Below are positions 1 through 11,469 of a stretch of DNA of 64,000 nt, piece after piece. Every line of letters begins with the position of its first letter. Positions within the stretch are counted from its first letter, which is position 1. The notes beneath the pieces were generated by a model, which was not told the origin of the DNA, ran no database searches, and saw only the letters and a program-made list of their open reading frames with translations. Both the position numbers and the translations under genes were made by a program. The stretch is from Halicephalobus mephisto (lineage: Eukaryota; Nematoda; Chromadorea; Rhabditida; Panagrolaimidae): contig SWDT01000042.1 of assembly GCA_009193035.1 (NCBI GenBank), forward strand, positions 146,797 through 210,796, in the 5' to 3' direction.

Positions 1-1271
1 CGATGTAAAAACAGCGAAATTTTTTGGACGACAGTTTTTCTTCTGGAGTATTTATCCTCTGAAATTGCCCTAATTTAGGAATTTTTTAAATTTATTTTTT
101 CGAAATTACTTAATTGACATGTTAGATTAATTAAAAATGAAAAAATTAATCCAAAAAATATTGATTTTATGAAATCAGAAACCAAGTACTTCGAGGAAGA
201 AACCGCCGCAGGGGAACGATTTTGTACAATTTTAGGAATTAAACTGAAGCTTGTATTTCACAAATAGGAAAACTTTAGTGAATAGACCGTACGAACGAGT
301 ATTGGTTCGGTTCCTTTTTTGGAGACAATTGTTGTTTCATTCGTCGTTTATGTTCAAAGTTTGAAAATTATTTCTGTTTACAAAGTACCTAATAGAGATT
401 TTTCCTAAACGTCTGGAGTTTGTCGACTTTGAAGAATTCACCGCCCATGGTTTACAGTATATTAAGGAGACTTTGTGATGGTCCGGGACGTACTTAAGGT
501 TGACAAAGTGTAATAGCATCGTACTGGTTTGAAAATTAAAAATGAATTTTGCTGCGAAATTGTCTCGAGACGAATTTCCAATCGAAATCAAAAATTGTAA
601 AACTTGATATTTCTGTACTTCTACGAAGATCTGATTATAATTATGATATTATAAAAATCTAAAACGGTTTTTGTTACGAAATGATCTTAATGTGGATTTC
701 TAGAACTTTCCGCTCGAGATCAAAAAGCGCAAAATTCAGTGTTTCTGTGGTTTTACAAGGATCTAATTATAGTATTTTAAAAATAAAAGGTTTTTACGAA
801 ATCCTCTCAACATGGATTTTTTAGGATATTCAAAGTCAGAAAAGGATCAATTTCTACTGAAATTGCCAGATTTTCCTTTTTTCTAACACTGCAGATCTCT
901 CTCCCTTTGCGCGGGAATTCAAAAATCCCAAAGAACAATATGTTGTTTTTTAAATTATGATATTTGTCTTAAAAATCCAGAAATTTAATATTTTTTGCTG
1001 AATTATATGTATTTCATTAGTTTCTACTTGACACTTTTTCATCGACTTTTACTTTCCTAGTTAATCCTACGTTATACCACAAGTACATCCCGCTTCCAGT
1101 TGCGTTGTCTTTATATGAATTGCCCGTGCTTTTTAAATAAATACCATGTTTTTATCTTTGAATAATGTCCTCTTGGTGATTTTCCTTCCGAAAATTCACC
1201 AGACCGAGAAATGAAATCTGTTTTCGAGTTATTATATATGATCACATTTCAGTTCTTTTTCCCGACCGAAA
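1..1271. other. Intergenic, upstream of the SLC17 gene
   Basis: I see no supported gene here. The stretch is AT-rich and carries degenerate copies (about 541-850) of a dispersed repeat with the core GTCTCGAGACGAATTTC. A GC-rich block at 905-928 (TTTGCGCGGGAATTC) recurs at 52,651. A TTTCAG at 1247-1252, 19 bp before the ATG of the next gene, is a plausible trans-splice or 5'UTR acceptor. The short open frame at 337-591 on the - strand has no recognisable product. Confidence 0.5.
541..940. repeat. Dispersed repeat family A, composite copy
   Basis: Blocks resembling GAAATTGTCTCGAGACGAATTTC are repeated at about 555, 680 and 805, with related text TTTCTAGAACTTTCC and AAAAGCGCAAAATT. The right part (885-935) includes TTTGCGCGGGAATTCAAAAA, also found at 52,651-52,670 next to another family A copy. 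Further related copies lie at about 3200-3380, 27,900, 32,195, 47,170, 47,580 and 52,430-52,590. This is a non-coding interspersed repeat, probably a degraded non-autonomous transposon; I saw no clear termini. Confidence 0.45.
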
Positions 1272-4061
1272 ATGAGTGGCAAATTCAATCACGGTCTATC
1301 TACGAGAGACAACGACGTGAATAACAACTCTGACGTATCCATAATAGGATCGAGTATGGAAAACAGTAATTCCAGTTCCTTCAGCTCCGGTGTCAGAGAA
1401 GTTCCTCCGAAACCCGATTGTGAGTTTTTATAAAAAATCAAAGGAATTCAAATTTTTCCAGCGATAATAGGTCGATGGAAGACGAGATTCCGATTTTTCC
1501 TGGCAGTTTTGATGCTTCTTTGTTTGACGTCGGTCTGGTCAAACATCATTTGCTTCAATTTTGCTTTGATTTGCATAACTCCTCACGACGATGACAGCGG
1601 AAGACACGACGAATACGAAGACCTCAAAGAAGCTAATTTCACCTCCACGGAACAGACTTATCTGACTTCTGCTGTTGCTCTTTCTGGGTTCGTCGGGAAC
1701 TTCATCGCGGTGCAACTCATCACTCGGTATGGTGTCAGATCAGTTTTCACTCCACTTGGTTTGTTATCCGCTATATCGACCGCTCTCTTTCCGATTGCTT
1801 TGAAATCCGGTTTTACTGCAACTTTGATCTTGAGGTTCCTCCAGGGATTTGCCTTCAGTGCTAATTTCCCTGTTATTGGAGAATTCACAAACAAATGGGC
1901 TTATCATAAACAATCCGGCCTCATCGTTTCCACATTGGTCGCATATATCCAACTTTCTCCAACAGTGTCGGATCCGATTTCTGGAGCTCTTTGTGAAAGT
2001 AAACTCGGGTGGCAGTCTGTCTTCTACGGTCATGCTCTTGTTTGTGGATTGTTGTTTGTTCTCTTAGGTATCATCTACAGGAACAATCCAGGTAGGACCT
2101 AGTTTTCATTCGTTATTGAAATTTCGACTGTCATTTGGTTCCTTATTTCGCAAGATTAAAGGCATTTTTTATCTTTTTAAGCCAATCTTCTTGATGACTA
2201 AATTAACCGAACTATCAGTCATGAAAAAAGTAAAGACTAGTCTGATTTAAGGAATCAATGCCTCAGGGAATCATGTTTTACAACTTATTTTTTACTTTTT
2301 AAGCCAATCTTGGTAGTTTGATTAATCTAAAATGCAAGTAAATGATCTTAAAGAACTAATTTAAGAATAACAAATTCCAAAACCAATGTGAATCGAGGGG
2401 ATAAATGCCCCAAGGGATCAATTTTCACACATCCCAAAATTTCATCAACAAAATTTAAAACTTATTTGAAATCAAAATTATTATTCTCAGATCAACCAAA
2501 ATGTAAAAGTTAACAATAATTATTTTCTGTCAAAAATCATAAATTTTCCAAAATTAAATCTGAATTTCTAAATTTACAGGTAAACATCCGCTTGTCGGAA
2601 ATCATGAACTTCACAAAGTATCGAGGAATAAAGTAATTCAATCAAAAAAGGAACTGAGAAATATCCCCTACAAGGCAATTCTGAAAACCCCCGCTGTTTG
2701 GGCCATCTGGCTGGCAGGGGTTGGGAACTTTTTCTGCGTGAACATCGTGTTCCTGTACTCACCTAATTACATCCACTATGTGCTCAAAATGGACGTCTCC
2801 AGCACGGGAGCTATGTCAGCGGTCCCGGCTGTATTGCAGTTCTTAGTCAAGTTGTCTGGAGGGATCACTAGTGACCGAGTATATAAAAAACAGAAAAATT
2901 ATAAAAATTACTTTTTTCCAGATTCGTTGTGTGAATGAAACGAACAAAATGAGACTTTACAACACTGTTGCCTTCTTCGCTGGGGCTCTTCTGCTGGTTA
3001 TACTGTCCTTCATGCCAACTGAAAAAAGTACAGCATGCTTTATAGTTTTGAGCGTTGCCACAGGCTGTCTGGGACTCACCACAGGGGGTTTCTTTAAGAA
3101 CGGTCCATTACTTGCTCAACAATACAGTCAATTCGTCACTGGCAATATCTCCCAAGGTTTGTTTTACCGTAGCAATTTAAAAATTAAAAGTGAAAATTCT
3201 TGCGAAATGATCTCGAGACGAATGTTTGAAACTTTCCAGTCCTGATTCAAAAACACAAAATTTATCTTTTAAATGGTTCCGCAAGAAATGTAATCACAAT
3301 CATGATATTTTAGAAAGTAGAAATAAGCATTTTTTACGAAATGGTCCTGATGCGAATTTCGAGAACTTGTTAGACACTACAGTAATCTGTGTACTGATTT
3401 TAATTTCACGAAATAATTATTTCGTAATCAATTTGTTGGAATTATGTTCTTTCTGAATGTATCTAGTAACTTCTAGATTGGGATATATACGGACTCAACA
3501 TTCCGTTTATCTCCGAAAACTAATGATTACATATGAAGGTACTAATATTGAAACTATTCCAACTCAAAATTCTTCATCGAAAAATTTTTTGTTTTTCATC
3601 AAAACCAAAAGCAAATAACTACAGTAAGCTCATGTCTACTGATCAAAGTTGAAAACTAATCAGCTTAGGTTCAAATTTACTCAAATATTAAAACCTATTT
3701 TATTTGCTTAATTTTTGTTCTATGATACGGGTTAATTGTTGTTTGGTACACTAAATTAAATAAATATCAAACAACAGATTAATTTATTCTTTCAGCAATT
3801 ACGATCACGATGATCCTTGTTCCTTTCATCATCGGGGGACTGACTCCACACAATTCTGCTTCTGATTGGCAGCACATCTTCTGGGTCGTGGCGGTGGTTC
3901 TAATCGTGACGAATGTGATTTACTGTATTTTCTGTTCCGCTCTTCCTGCTGAATGGACAAAACCACGGACGAACCAGAATATTGAGGCTGTACAGAATGA
4001 AAAGCCTGGGGCAACTGCCTTTGTGACTTCGAACTTGGATAAGATCTTTCCGAAAAACTGA
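1272..4061 (+). CDS. SLC17-type major facilitator transporter (anion/phosphate cotransporter-like)
   Basis: Exons 1272-1419, 1462-2091, 2580-2878, 2922-3156 and 3796-4061 join in phase to about 525 residues, with GT donors and T-rich AG acceptors. The product has a Ser/Asn-rich cytoplasmic N-terminus (about 1-55) followed by the 12 hydrophobic segments expected of an MFS carrier. Family-like motifs are the first cytoplasmic loop (GFVGNFIAVQLITRYGVRS), RFLQGFAFSANFP, and the mid-loop SDRIRCVNETNKMR seen in nematode members of the sodium/phosphate cotransporter (SLC17) branch. Such proteins move organic anions or phosphate across plasma or vesicle membranes; the substrate cannot be read from sequence. 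The last intron (3157-3795) carries dispersed repeat A. The start was chosen because it opens the frame just after a TTTCAG acceptor. Family call firm, substrate unknown. Confidence 0.85.
3195..3380. repeat. Dispersed repeat family A inside an intron
   Basis: Two copies of the family A core lie in the last intron of the SLC17 gene: GAAATGATCTCGAGACGAAT followed by GAAACTTTCCAGTCC, then GAAATGGTCCTGATGCGAAT followed by TTTCGAGAACTT. Orientation matches the copies at 541-850. Confidence 0.45.
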
Positions 4062-5938
4062 CGTGCTATCATTGAAGCTTTTATTTTTAAAGGACGAAAG
4101 CGAGATAATGTAAAATGAGGAACGAGAAGTAGGGTACTTTCCCCATGGGACCAGAATTAGTTTTGTTTTTTATGTCCCGGATGGAATATTTTTCTTGATT
4201 TCTCTCTTGCTTGATTTTCCTTTCTTCTTTTGATTTACCACAATGATCTGCTTAGTACTTTAATATCTGCCAAAGAATTGTTCATATCTCTTTTAAAAAA
4301 CATAGTCAAAGAAAACCGAAATAAATTGTTTTTAGAAATCGGCCAAACAAAAAACCTATTTTTTCAGAAAAGTTCAAAAATGAGAAATTCTCAACCATTC
4401 AAGCAGTAACACAGTAAAATAAAATTATGTAAAAATGATAAAAATTAATATCTACAGTTTCAGAAAGGTCTTTACAAAGTATAAATCTTCGAAAATACCA
4501 AGTGCCCCAGAAACCAAGTTGTAGCTTGAGTAGTTTATTGAACGTAGAAAAACCAGCAGTCGAAACGTGATGTCATAGATCTTTTAATTCTGGAGAATAC
4601 TGCTTCGAAATGAATGTGACTTTTCAAAGAAAAATAAAAATTATAATTCTATGTACAACATCCAATAGACCGAAAAAAGTCTTAGAAGCTATTTATTATC
4701 AAATACAAATAATTTCTCGAGTTAATTTTATATTACCAGGTCTATATATTGAAACCTATTCTTCAGTTCGAAAAGCAGTTCTAACAGTATTCAAAAGGAT
4801 ATCATGCGGATTAGTTGAAACTGACCTTCGTGATGAATGCAAATTCAAAAAGCTTTTGTCTCTTCCGAAAACCAAAGGGTACAACTTGCTTTGCTTTCAG
4901 AACATCATTTCTAATAATATAATATGCAGGTAAAAATGCTCTGAAGTGTCTCATCAACCTTTCATCTGTTTCGCATTGAAGAAATTTAAGTTTAACATAT
5001 TCCTAGCACAGGATTTCATCTCAACTATCAAGTTCCAACAGGTAGGCATAGCGGCAATACACCTACGATTGGAAGGATATTTTTCTAGCTTCAACGTTGA
5101 ATCAATAACGTGATTCTTAGTATAATGATTTGGCTAAAATATGTAGAGATCTTGGAGGATCATATGCTTTCCTTTGTTCTTCAGAATACAGTACAGAACT
5201 GGTTATTCCAGCACATAACAAAAAATACATTTACATATTTATGAAGACATGACTACAAAATTAACATTCTTCATTAGTTGGCTTAGTTGCCAGATCTGAA
5301 TCCTCTTAAACACATCTAAAGTAGGTCTAAGAGAAAATACTGTGGTCAGGAGATCAGAAATTCGGACGAAAATTTTGATTTGAGCAAGCGCAGATGACTC
5401 AGCAATAACCAGTTCTTTATTATTAAACTGATTCAGCATCCCAAAATCAACAATATTCAACAAAACTTATAATCCATCGTGCAAGTATTAAAAAACTTAG
5501 GTTCTTGGATCTAAACAACTAATAACTTATGCTGAAATCTCTAAAGAGATCAACATCAAAATAAAAGTTAAATTCAATTTTCGTATAACAATTGGATAAG
5601 TCAGCTTGCTCCAATGTTGCAAGGAAACTGCGATTTTACTTTGATTTCGAAATTCCCGTAAGCGTAGACATGCAAGTACCGATCGATCTACCTAGATGTT
5701 GTAATCAAACTGCAGATTTGATGTAGATTTTGGTATTGGTATCAAAGTAATTTGACCAATAACAACAAAAAAAGCTTTAGATTTTAGTCACTCCTGATCA
5801 TAACTGTCGATTTTGAACTAACTCGGTTCGAATTCGACTTTCGCACTTAAAGTAATACGGCATCGATAGTTTTGTTTAATATTCTATATTTACAGCTTTC
5901 CGGAAATAAATTTTCAGTATATTTTGATCAGAATTGAT
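4062..5938. other. Intergenic, no supported gene
   Basis: AT-rich. Short open frames at 4610-4933 (+) and 5239-5463 (-) have no recognisable domain, no signal peptide and no splice-linked extension, so I do not call them. A block near 5800-5835 (CTGTCGATTTTGAAC, then TCGGTTCGAATTCG) resembles text near 36,357-36,410 and may be another dispersed repeat. Confidence 0.4.
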
Positions 5939-6133
5939 TTAATGTCAAGCTGAAATAATAAGTAGGCGAATTTGACATTATTCATTTCTGTTTTGTTTTT
6001 TGCTTTATTCTATTCGGTTGAGCATCTGGCCACTAAAACAACACACTTTTATGCTTGATCATATATATACACAGAGCAAAATTACTATATAAAGGAGTCG
6101 GCAATAAGAGAAACATTAATCATTTCGAGAGAC
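5939..6133 (+). promoter_or_regulatory. Conserved promoter module of repeat-protein gene 1
   Basis: This block aligns with those before the two downstream paralogs. It holds AATGTCAAGCTGAAATAATA about 190 bp before the ATG, GGCGAATTTGACATTATTCA-type AT-rich sequence, CTGGCCACTAAA, a TGATCA-containing box, and a TATA box TATATAAA at 6086-6093, 48 bp before the ATG. Conservation in three copies while the rest of the intergenic DNA has diverged points to a functional core promoter. I see no trans-splice acceptor between TATA and ATG. Confidence 0.7.
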
Positions 6134-6868
6134 ATGAAGGCCGCATTTGTTATCGCCTCCTTGTTCGCTGCTCTTATTGTAGCTCAACCTCCTCCACAAG
6201 GCGGTCAACAACCTTCTCAAGGCGGTCAACAACCTTTCCAAGGCGGTCAACAGCCTTTCCAAGGTGGACAACAGCCTTCTCAGGGTGGACAACAGCCCTT
6301 CCAAGGTGGTCAGCAACCTTCTCAAGGAGGCCAACAACCTTTCCAAGGTGGACAACAGCCTTCTCAAGGTGGACAACAACCTTCTCAGGGTGGCCAACAG
6401 CCCTTCCAAGGCGGTCAACAACCTTCTCAGGGTGGACAACAACCTTCTCAGGGTGGACAACAACCTTCTCAGGGTGGCCAACAGCCCTTCCAAGGCGGTC
6501 AACAACCTTCTCAGGGTGGACAACAACCTTCTCAGGGCGGTCAACAACCTTCTCAAGGAGGCCAACAACCCTTCCAAGGTGGTCAGCAACCTTCTCAGGG
6601 TGGACAACAACCTTCTCAAGGAGGCCAACAACCCTTCCAAGGTGGTCAGCAACCTTCTCAAGGAGGCCAACAACCTTTCCAAGGCGGTCAACAACCATTC
6701 CAAGGCGGTCAACAACCTTTCCAGGGCGGCCAACAACCTTTCCAAGGTGGTCAACAATCTTTCCAAGGTGGTCAACAATCTTTCCAAGGTGGTCAACAAT
6801 CTTTCCAAGGCGGTCAACAGCCTTTCCAGGGTGGACAGCAAGGAGGTCGTTTCTTTGGTCTTTTCTAA
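6134..6868 (+). CDS. Secreted Gln/Pro/Gly heptapeptide-repeat protein 1
   Basis: Single-exon gene for 244 residues. A signal peptide (MKAAFVIASLFAALIVA) is followed directly by about 30 tandem heptads of the type QGGQQPS or QGGQQPF, ending in GGRFFGLF. There are no cysteines and almost no charged residues. The repeat is built from 21-bp units, so every reading frame stays open and the other long frames here are shadows. AATAAA lies at 6915-6920. The 3' flank (about 75 bp) is nearly identical to that of the next copy, which indicates recent duplication or gene conversion. The composition suggests an extracellular structural, mucus-like or cuticle-associated polymer; I recognise no named family. 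In this copy many heptads have Phe in place of Ser. Confidence 0.85.
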   Translation: MKAAFVIASLFAALIVAQPPPQGGQQPSQGGQQPFQGGQQPFQGGQQPSQGGQQPFQGGQQPSQGGQQPFQGGQQPSQGGQQPSQGGQQPFQGGQQPSQGGQQPSQGGQQPSQGGQQPFQGGQQPSQGGQQPSQGGQQPSQGGQQPFQGGQQPSQGGQQPSQGGQQPFQGGQQPSQGGQQPFQGGQQPFQGGQQPFQGGQQPFQGGQQSFQGGQQSFQGGQQSFQGGQQPFQGGQQGGRFFGLF

Positions 6869-8778
6869 ATTAATGATTGAACTTTATGGCTCTTTCTAAG
6901 ACAACTAGCCGGAGAATAAAAGTTTAAGAAGCAATATTGAAACGTACATTTTGTAATTTGCATTTAAATAATCATATGTAAAATATGAACTTAAACATGG
7001 TATCTTTCGATCATATCTTTGTTCGAAACTGTCGTAATTTGATCCTATTGCTGCAATTAGTTTTATGATTTGGATAATGATTTCGCAACGTTGAAAGCTG
7101 TAAAAGAACGTTTTTTCATTCTTGTTTGTTTCATTACAAGAAAAATATGCAAAAAAGAGGAGAAAGTTTGGTAATTTACGGTTAATTAATAGTTCGAATT
7201 GCAATGAGTAGAGAATGGTAGTAACAAGCAAGCTTCTACTTGATTGTTTAATGTTAATTCCTTGACTTTAGGTTCTAGTTTCCTATTCCAAACAAGTTGT
7301 CAAATAGTTAATGAGAAATGTGCCGCAATTTGGAAAAACAATGGCAATAGTTTAAAAATTACTTTGAACGTCATTGCAAAGTCAACTTTATTTGCTAGTA
7401 GTTTTTACTTAACCGAGAATGTCTAATGCAACCGAAGAATTTCATCGCTCTTCAAAACATAAGTTTCCACAAGAGTTTAATGTTTATATTTTTAATCATC
7501 TGTTTTCAGAACTCAACACCCAATTTTGCTACTTGTTTAATAACTTTTCGACAAGAAGTTGCAAGCATTGTATTCAAATCATGGAGATTAGAAATAATTT
7601 GGAGTTCGAATCGAGACTGGAAAGAAGACGAAGATTGATAATCTTTAATGAATATAGGGCCCGAGAAGGAATTAACGTGGCTAACGATGATTTAGAATAA
7701 AACGCTAGATTCACTTAATGAAAATCTTGAGTATTGTGAGTGCTAAGAATGTAATGTTGCAAAAACAGTTATAAGAAATCATTCAAATATTCTAAGAGGA
7801 AACAGCAAAATGAAAAGGATTTCTTTAATAAAAATAACCTACTTAATTCTTCATTGAATGATGAAAGTGATTGAAATTTAGCAAAAAATGAAAGACCGAT
7901 TGTTTCTTATATGATAAAAGCCAAGAAATGTAAAAGATTTGGAATATTTTAGTAATTCTTTATATGGACAAAACAAGGAACAATCAATTACAGTCAAAGA
8001 AAAAACTCCTTTCCATTTAGCTAAGAACTTTTTTACCTAATATATTGTCTTTATAATTGATAGTCGTATCGTCATTATTAGTGAAAATCAATTGAGTCAT
8101 TAGAAAAGCGAAGGAGTTTGATTCGGATTGTTAGTTATTGTTCCTTGTAGGTGCTGAAAAGATAAGTTCAGTGCGACGAAAGTATGTGTTTTTATTCCCT
8201 TCACTTATTCCCATATATGGCTGTCTATAGCAAATAATGAAGAAATTAAGTTAGCATTTTCATTAAAAACGAAATTGTACCTTAATTCCTGGATTTTAAA
8301 GACTAACCTCTAATTCTAAGGATATCTTAGCTTTAATGCTGGAACACCACACAAGGAGTGAGGATTTACTTGAAACAACTTTTAAAACTCTATGCAAAAG
8401 TAGAAACCTACCTAAAATAACATTTTTTCTAATTTTGGAATTATAATTATTAAGATTAGATCATAAATATTTGGGATACGAATATCGTAAGATCATAAAA
8501 AATATCTAAGATAAATTTTTAGTATGGTAATGAATTTAAAAGTTGATCTTAAAGAGGAGCAATTACCTTCAATACAACTGATTTTAGCTGATATTCTTCT
8601 AAGATTGGATCAAGAATAAATATCAAACTCTTTCTGAACAATCCATGATCTGATTTTTTCTCGACATCAAGTTCTAAATTTCCAAATTTGATTTTAGTTT
8701 GCCCAAGCTAATGTTCAAGGTCATATTTTCGGGGTATCTGGATATTGTTTATTGGTGCGTTTTCATGAAAATATGTTT
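6869..8778. other. Intergenic between repeat-protein genes 1 and 2
   Basis: No supported gene. Short open frames (6905-7231 -, 7244-7700 +) lack recognisable features. The right part, from about 8390, is similar to about 13,560 onward upstream of copy 3 (for example TTTAAAAGTTGATCTTAA and GTTCAAGGTCATATTTT), so the duplication unit included several hundred bp of upstream DNA. Confidence 0.45.
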
Positions 8779-8971
8779 TAATGTCAAGCTGAAATAATAT
8801 GAAGGCGATTTTAAATTTATTTGCTTCTGTTTCTTTCTTTGTTTCATCATATTTCAGTTCACAGCTGGCCACTAAACTAACAATTTGTTCTGTTTAATCA
8901 AAAATATCTGAGCGAACCATTAGTATATAAACAGTTTCATGACAGAGACAATATCAATCATTTTGAGAAAT
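8779..8971 (+). promoter_or_regulatory. Conserved promoter module of repeat-protein gene 2
   Basis: Contains AATGTCAAGCTGAAATAATA about 190 bp before the ATG, TTTGCTTCTGTTTCTTTC, CTGGCCACTAAAC, a TGTTTAATCAAAAATATCT box, and TATATAAA at 8924-8931, 48 bp before the ATG. Order and spacing match the modules of copies 1 and 3. Confidence 0.7.
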
Positions 8972-9727
8972 ATGAAGGTCGCAATTGTTTTCGCCTCCTT
9001 GTTCGCTGTTCTTATTATAGCCCAAAGACCTTCTCAGGGTGGACGACAGCCTTCCCAGGGCGGTCAACAGCCTTCTCAAGGTGGACAACAACCTTCCCAA
9101 GGTGGACAACAACCTTCCCAAGGTGGACAACAACCTTCCCAAGGTGGACAACAACCTTCTCAGGGCGGCCAACAACCTTCCCAAGGCGGACAACAGCCTT
9201 CTCAGGGTGGACAACAACCTTCCCAGGGCGGCCAACAACCTTCTCAGGGTGGACAACAACCTCCTCAGGATGGACAACAACCTTCCCAAGGTGGACAACA
9301 ACCTTCCCAGGGTGGACAACAGCCTTCTCAGGGCGGCCAACAGCCTTCTCAAGGTGGACAACAACCTTCCCAGGGTGGACAACAGCCTTCTCAGGGTGGT
9401 CAACAACCTTCCCAGGGTGGACGACAGCCTTCTCAGGGTGGACAGCAACCTTCCCAAGGTGGACGACAGCCTTCTCAGGGTGGACAGCAACCTTCCCAGG
9501 GTGGCCAACAGCCTTCTCAAGGTGGACAACAACCTTCCCAGGGCGGACAACAGCCTTCTCAGGGTGGACAACAACCTTCTCAGGGTGGACAACAGCCTTC
9601 CCAGGGCGGCCAACAGCCTTCTCAAGGTGGACAACAGCCTTCTCAAGGCGGTCAGCAACCTCCTCAGGGTGGACAACAACCTTCCCAAGGTGGACAGCAA
9701 GGAGGTCGTTTCTTTGGTCTTTTCTAA
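8972..9727 (+). CDS. Secreted Gln/Pro/Gly heptapeptide-repeat protein 2
   Basis: Single-exon gene for 251 residues, started at the ATG of the signal peptide (MKVAIVFASLFAVLIIA), which aligns with both paralogs. An in-frame upstream ATG at 8939 would place eleven residues before the signal peptide and is less likely. The mature part is about 31 near-perfect QGGQQPS heptads with rare variants (QGGRQPS, one QDG), ending in GGRFFGLF as in copy 1. It is more uniform than copy 1, having Ser in nearly every heptad. AATAAA lies at 9774-9779 in a 3' flank almost identical to copy 1. Probable secreted low-complexity structural protein; function not recognised. Confidence 0.85.
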   Translation: MKVAIVFASLFAVLIIAQRPSQGGRQPSQGGQQPSQGGQQPSQGGQQPSQGGQQPSQGGQQPSQGGQQPSQGGQQPSQGGQQPSQGGQQPSQGGQQPPQDGQQPSQGGQQPSQGGQQPSQGGQQPSQGGQQPSQGGQQPSQGGQQPSQGGRQPSQGGQQPSQGGRQPSQGGQQPSQGGQQPSQGGQQPSQGGQQPSQGGQQPSQGGQQPSQGGQQPSQGGQQPSQGGQQPPQGGQQPSQGGQQGGRFFGLF

Positions 9728-10589
9728 ATTAATGATTGAACTTTATGGCTCTTTCTAAGACAACTAGCCAGAGAATAAAAGTTTAAGGAGCAATATTGAA
9801 ATACTCGCTATGAAAAAAGTATAGGTCATTAATGGTTTTTGTTTTCTCATGGATAACTTAATTATTTAATTATGCTACCAAAGATTAAATAGAAAAGTTA
9901 TCTGCTTACTACCAAAAAATGTTTAGCATGCTAGAAGTCTTCTGGGTAGGATTGTAAATTTCAGATATTTTACTACGGAGAAAAAAAGTAAACTTTTGTA
10001 GTATTTTTCCAAACATATTAAGAGAACGGTCCAACAATATATGTATTTGCGGTGTCTTACAATAATTCGGAAAACCCAATTTTATAGATGTGATCAGATT
10101 TTTCAAGATTTCTGGAAGAATTTTTGGCCAGCTTTGCATTAAATTGTTTTTCAATTCTCTAGCCTTTTGAATTAGCTGCCATTTGTGAAGACATATCTAG
10201 ATAGAACCCTAAATAGACCCTCTGTAAGAATGAGATCAAAAAAGCATTTCAACTATTCGGAAAATTAGATATTATCCTTTTGAAACCGAGTGAACATATC
10301 TTCACTAACATGAATTAAAGCATTATCTTGCTGGAATGTACATCGATTTTTCTTCTTTTCAAGAGAAATGAATTTTGTTCTTTAACTTACCTAGTAATTT
10401 CCATTTTTTACTGGATCAGAAGTAAAAAAGAATTGGGTTATTTCATAACAGGTAAATTTGATCGAAATTATAAATTCTCCATTGAAAATTAGTTCAGAAA
10501 TATTTTGCGTCTTCGTATCAATCACCTTAAAAGTAGTTTTACCCGTTAGAACCATCCAGATTTCACTTTTTCTCACTAAAAACAATATA
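9728..10589. other. Intergenic, no supported gene
   Basis: After the 3' flank shared with copy 1 (to about 9803) the sequence is AT-rich. - strand open frames at 9909-10154 and 10391-10585 show no domain or splice-supported extension. Confidence 0.4.
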
Positions 10590-11469
10590 CCGTATTTTCT
10601 CTAATAGTGGCGCACTCTCTATTTGTGGTGCATATCTAATAGTGGCATATGACCGTATCATTGGGTTTAACTTGGGACAAGATTGCACTAGTACTTTTAG
10701 TTCTCTCAGAGTCGAGAAAATAACAAGCTGTTTGTTCCTTATAACAATTACAGCTACCTCAGTACAAAATCCCCGATAATCCAAAAGTAATTATGAAAGT
10801 GCCTATCGTAATTTCACGTTTTCGTGATAGGACTTACCCTCTCTTATACAAAACCAACTATCCTGTTACACTTATATGCATCTTGGTGGTTTTTCGAATT
10901 ACCTACTAGGTAGTTTATATCGCGCGTGGATTTACTGAAGTGCAGAGTGATTCTGATTCCGATCAAGAACCTACACCCAGTAAGAAGAAGAGTTTCGATT
11001 TGAATTTCAAGCTGGAAACCGTCGATTTTACGAAGATTGAATACTCCACGGCGAGAAATCGTACACGAATTCGGAGAATATTAGAGCTCTACCTATGGAT
11101 AACTATTTCTAATGGATTATTGACGGCTAGGAACAATTGTTAAAGGAACTCATACTCAATTCATTCAAAGGATGTGGTTTGATGAATGCTCTGGACGGCA
11201 GCGAGGATGACAAGATTCACTGCTTAAAGCCTTATGGATCAATTCCGATCGGCTACTATCTTCTTAAGCAAGCACGAGCCAAGGCTGTGGCCACCAAACT
11301 TCAGCAAATTGAGATTGAAGAAGAGAAAGATTATGATAGCAACGCATCTGTTGAATTTCTTTAGTTTCTTACCGGGTTTTTGTTAAATTATTGATTGAAA
11401 AATAGTGGCGCACACTAACAGATCAATTGAAAAATTGTGGCGCATGTGCCTCTATTAGAGCAAATACGG
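10590..11469 (+). mobile_element. Degenerate pogo/Tigger-like DNA transposon
   Basis: An 880-bp element with terminal inverted repeats. The left end reads CCGTATTTTCTCTAATAG and the right end, reverse-complemented, reads CCGTATTTGCTCTAATAG, continuing into GGCGCA-type sequence. TA flanks both ends (10588-10589 and 11470-11471), the target duplication expected for the Tc1/mariner/pogo superfamily. Copies of AATAGTGGCGCA recur just inside both ends. Inside are two transposase remnants in different frames. One (10,940-11,143) contains KKKSFDLNFKLETVDF, like the helix-turn-helix start of pogo-type transposases. The other (11,137-11,364) contains SFKGCGLMNALDGSEDD, like the C-terminal tail of the same proteins. 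The DDE catalytic core between them is missing, so the copy is non-autonomous. Confidence 0.75.
10940..11364 (+). pseudogene. Internally deleted pogo/Tigger-like transposase
   Basis: The first segment opens with an acidic/serine stretch, then a Lys-rich helix-turn-helix-like motif (KKKSFDLNFKLE), and stops at 11,143. The second overlaps in another frame and carries the conserved tail LNSFKGCGLMNALDGSEDD, with an acidic end. The first open frame lacks an ATG. Length (about 140 codons in two frames) is far below that of pogo-like transposases, and the catalytic DDE region is absent. A remnant, not a working gene. Confidence 0.65.

Noticed and set aside
905..920. E2F binding site controlling the SLC17 gene
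   Set aside because: The same box sits in a dispersed repeat near 52,651, so it is better explained as part of that repeat.
4610..4933. 107-codon open frame
   Set aside because: No recognisable domain, signal peptide, splice partners or paralog in the window.
6190..6840. CRISPR-like regular repeats
   Set aside because: The 21-bp units have no unique spacers and are codon repeats in a eukaryotic gene.
6055..6899. Long open frames in all other frames over repeat-protein gene 1 (also 8954-9758 and 14,109-14,782)
   Set aside because: 21-bp units without stop codons keep every frame open. Only the frame with a signal peptide and terminal motif, placed after the conserved promoter, is supported.
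7419..7700. 93-codon open frame after repeat-protein gene 1
   Set aside because: Overlapping frames are equally open, there is no conserved feature, and it is not duplicated with the gene cluster.
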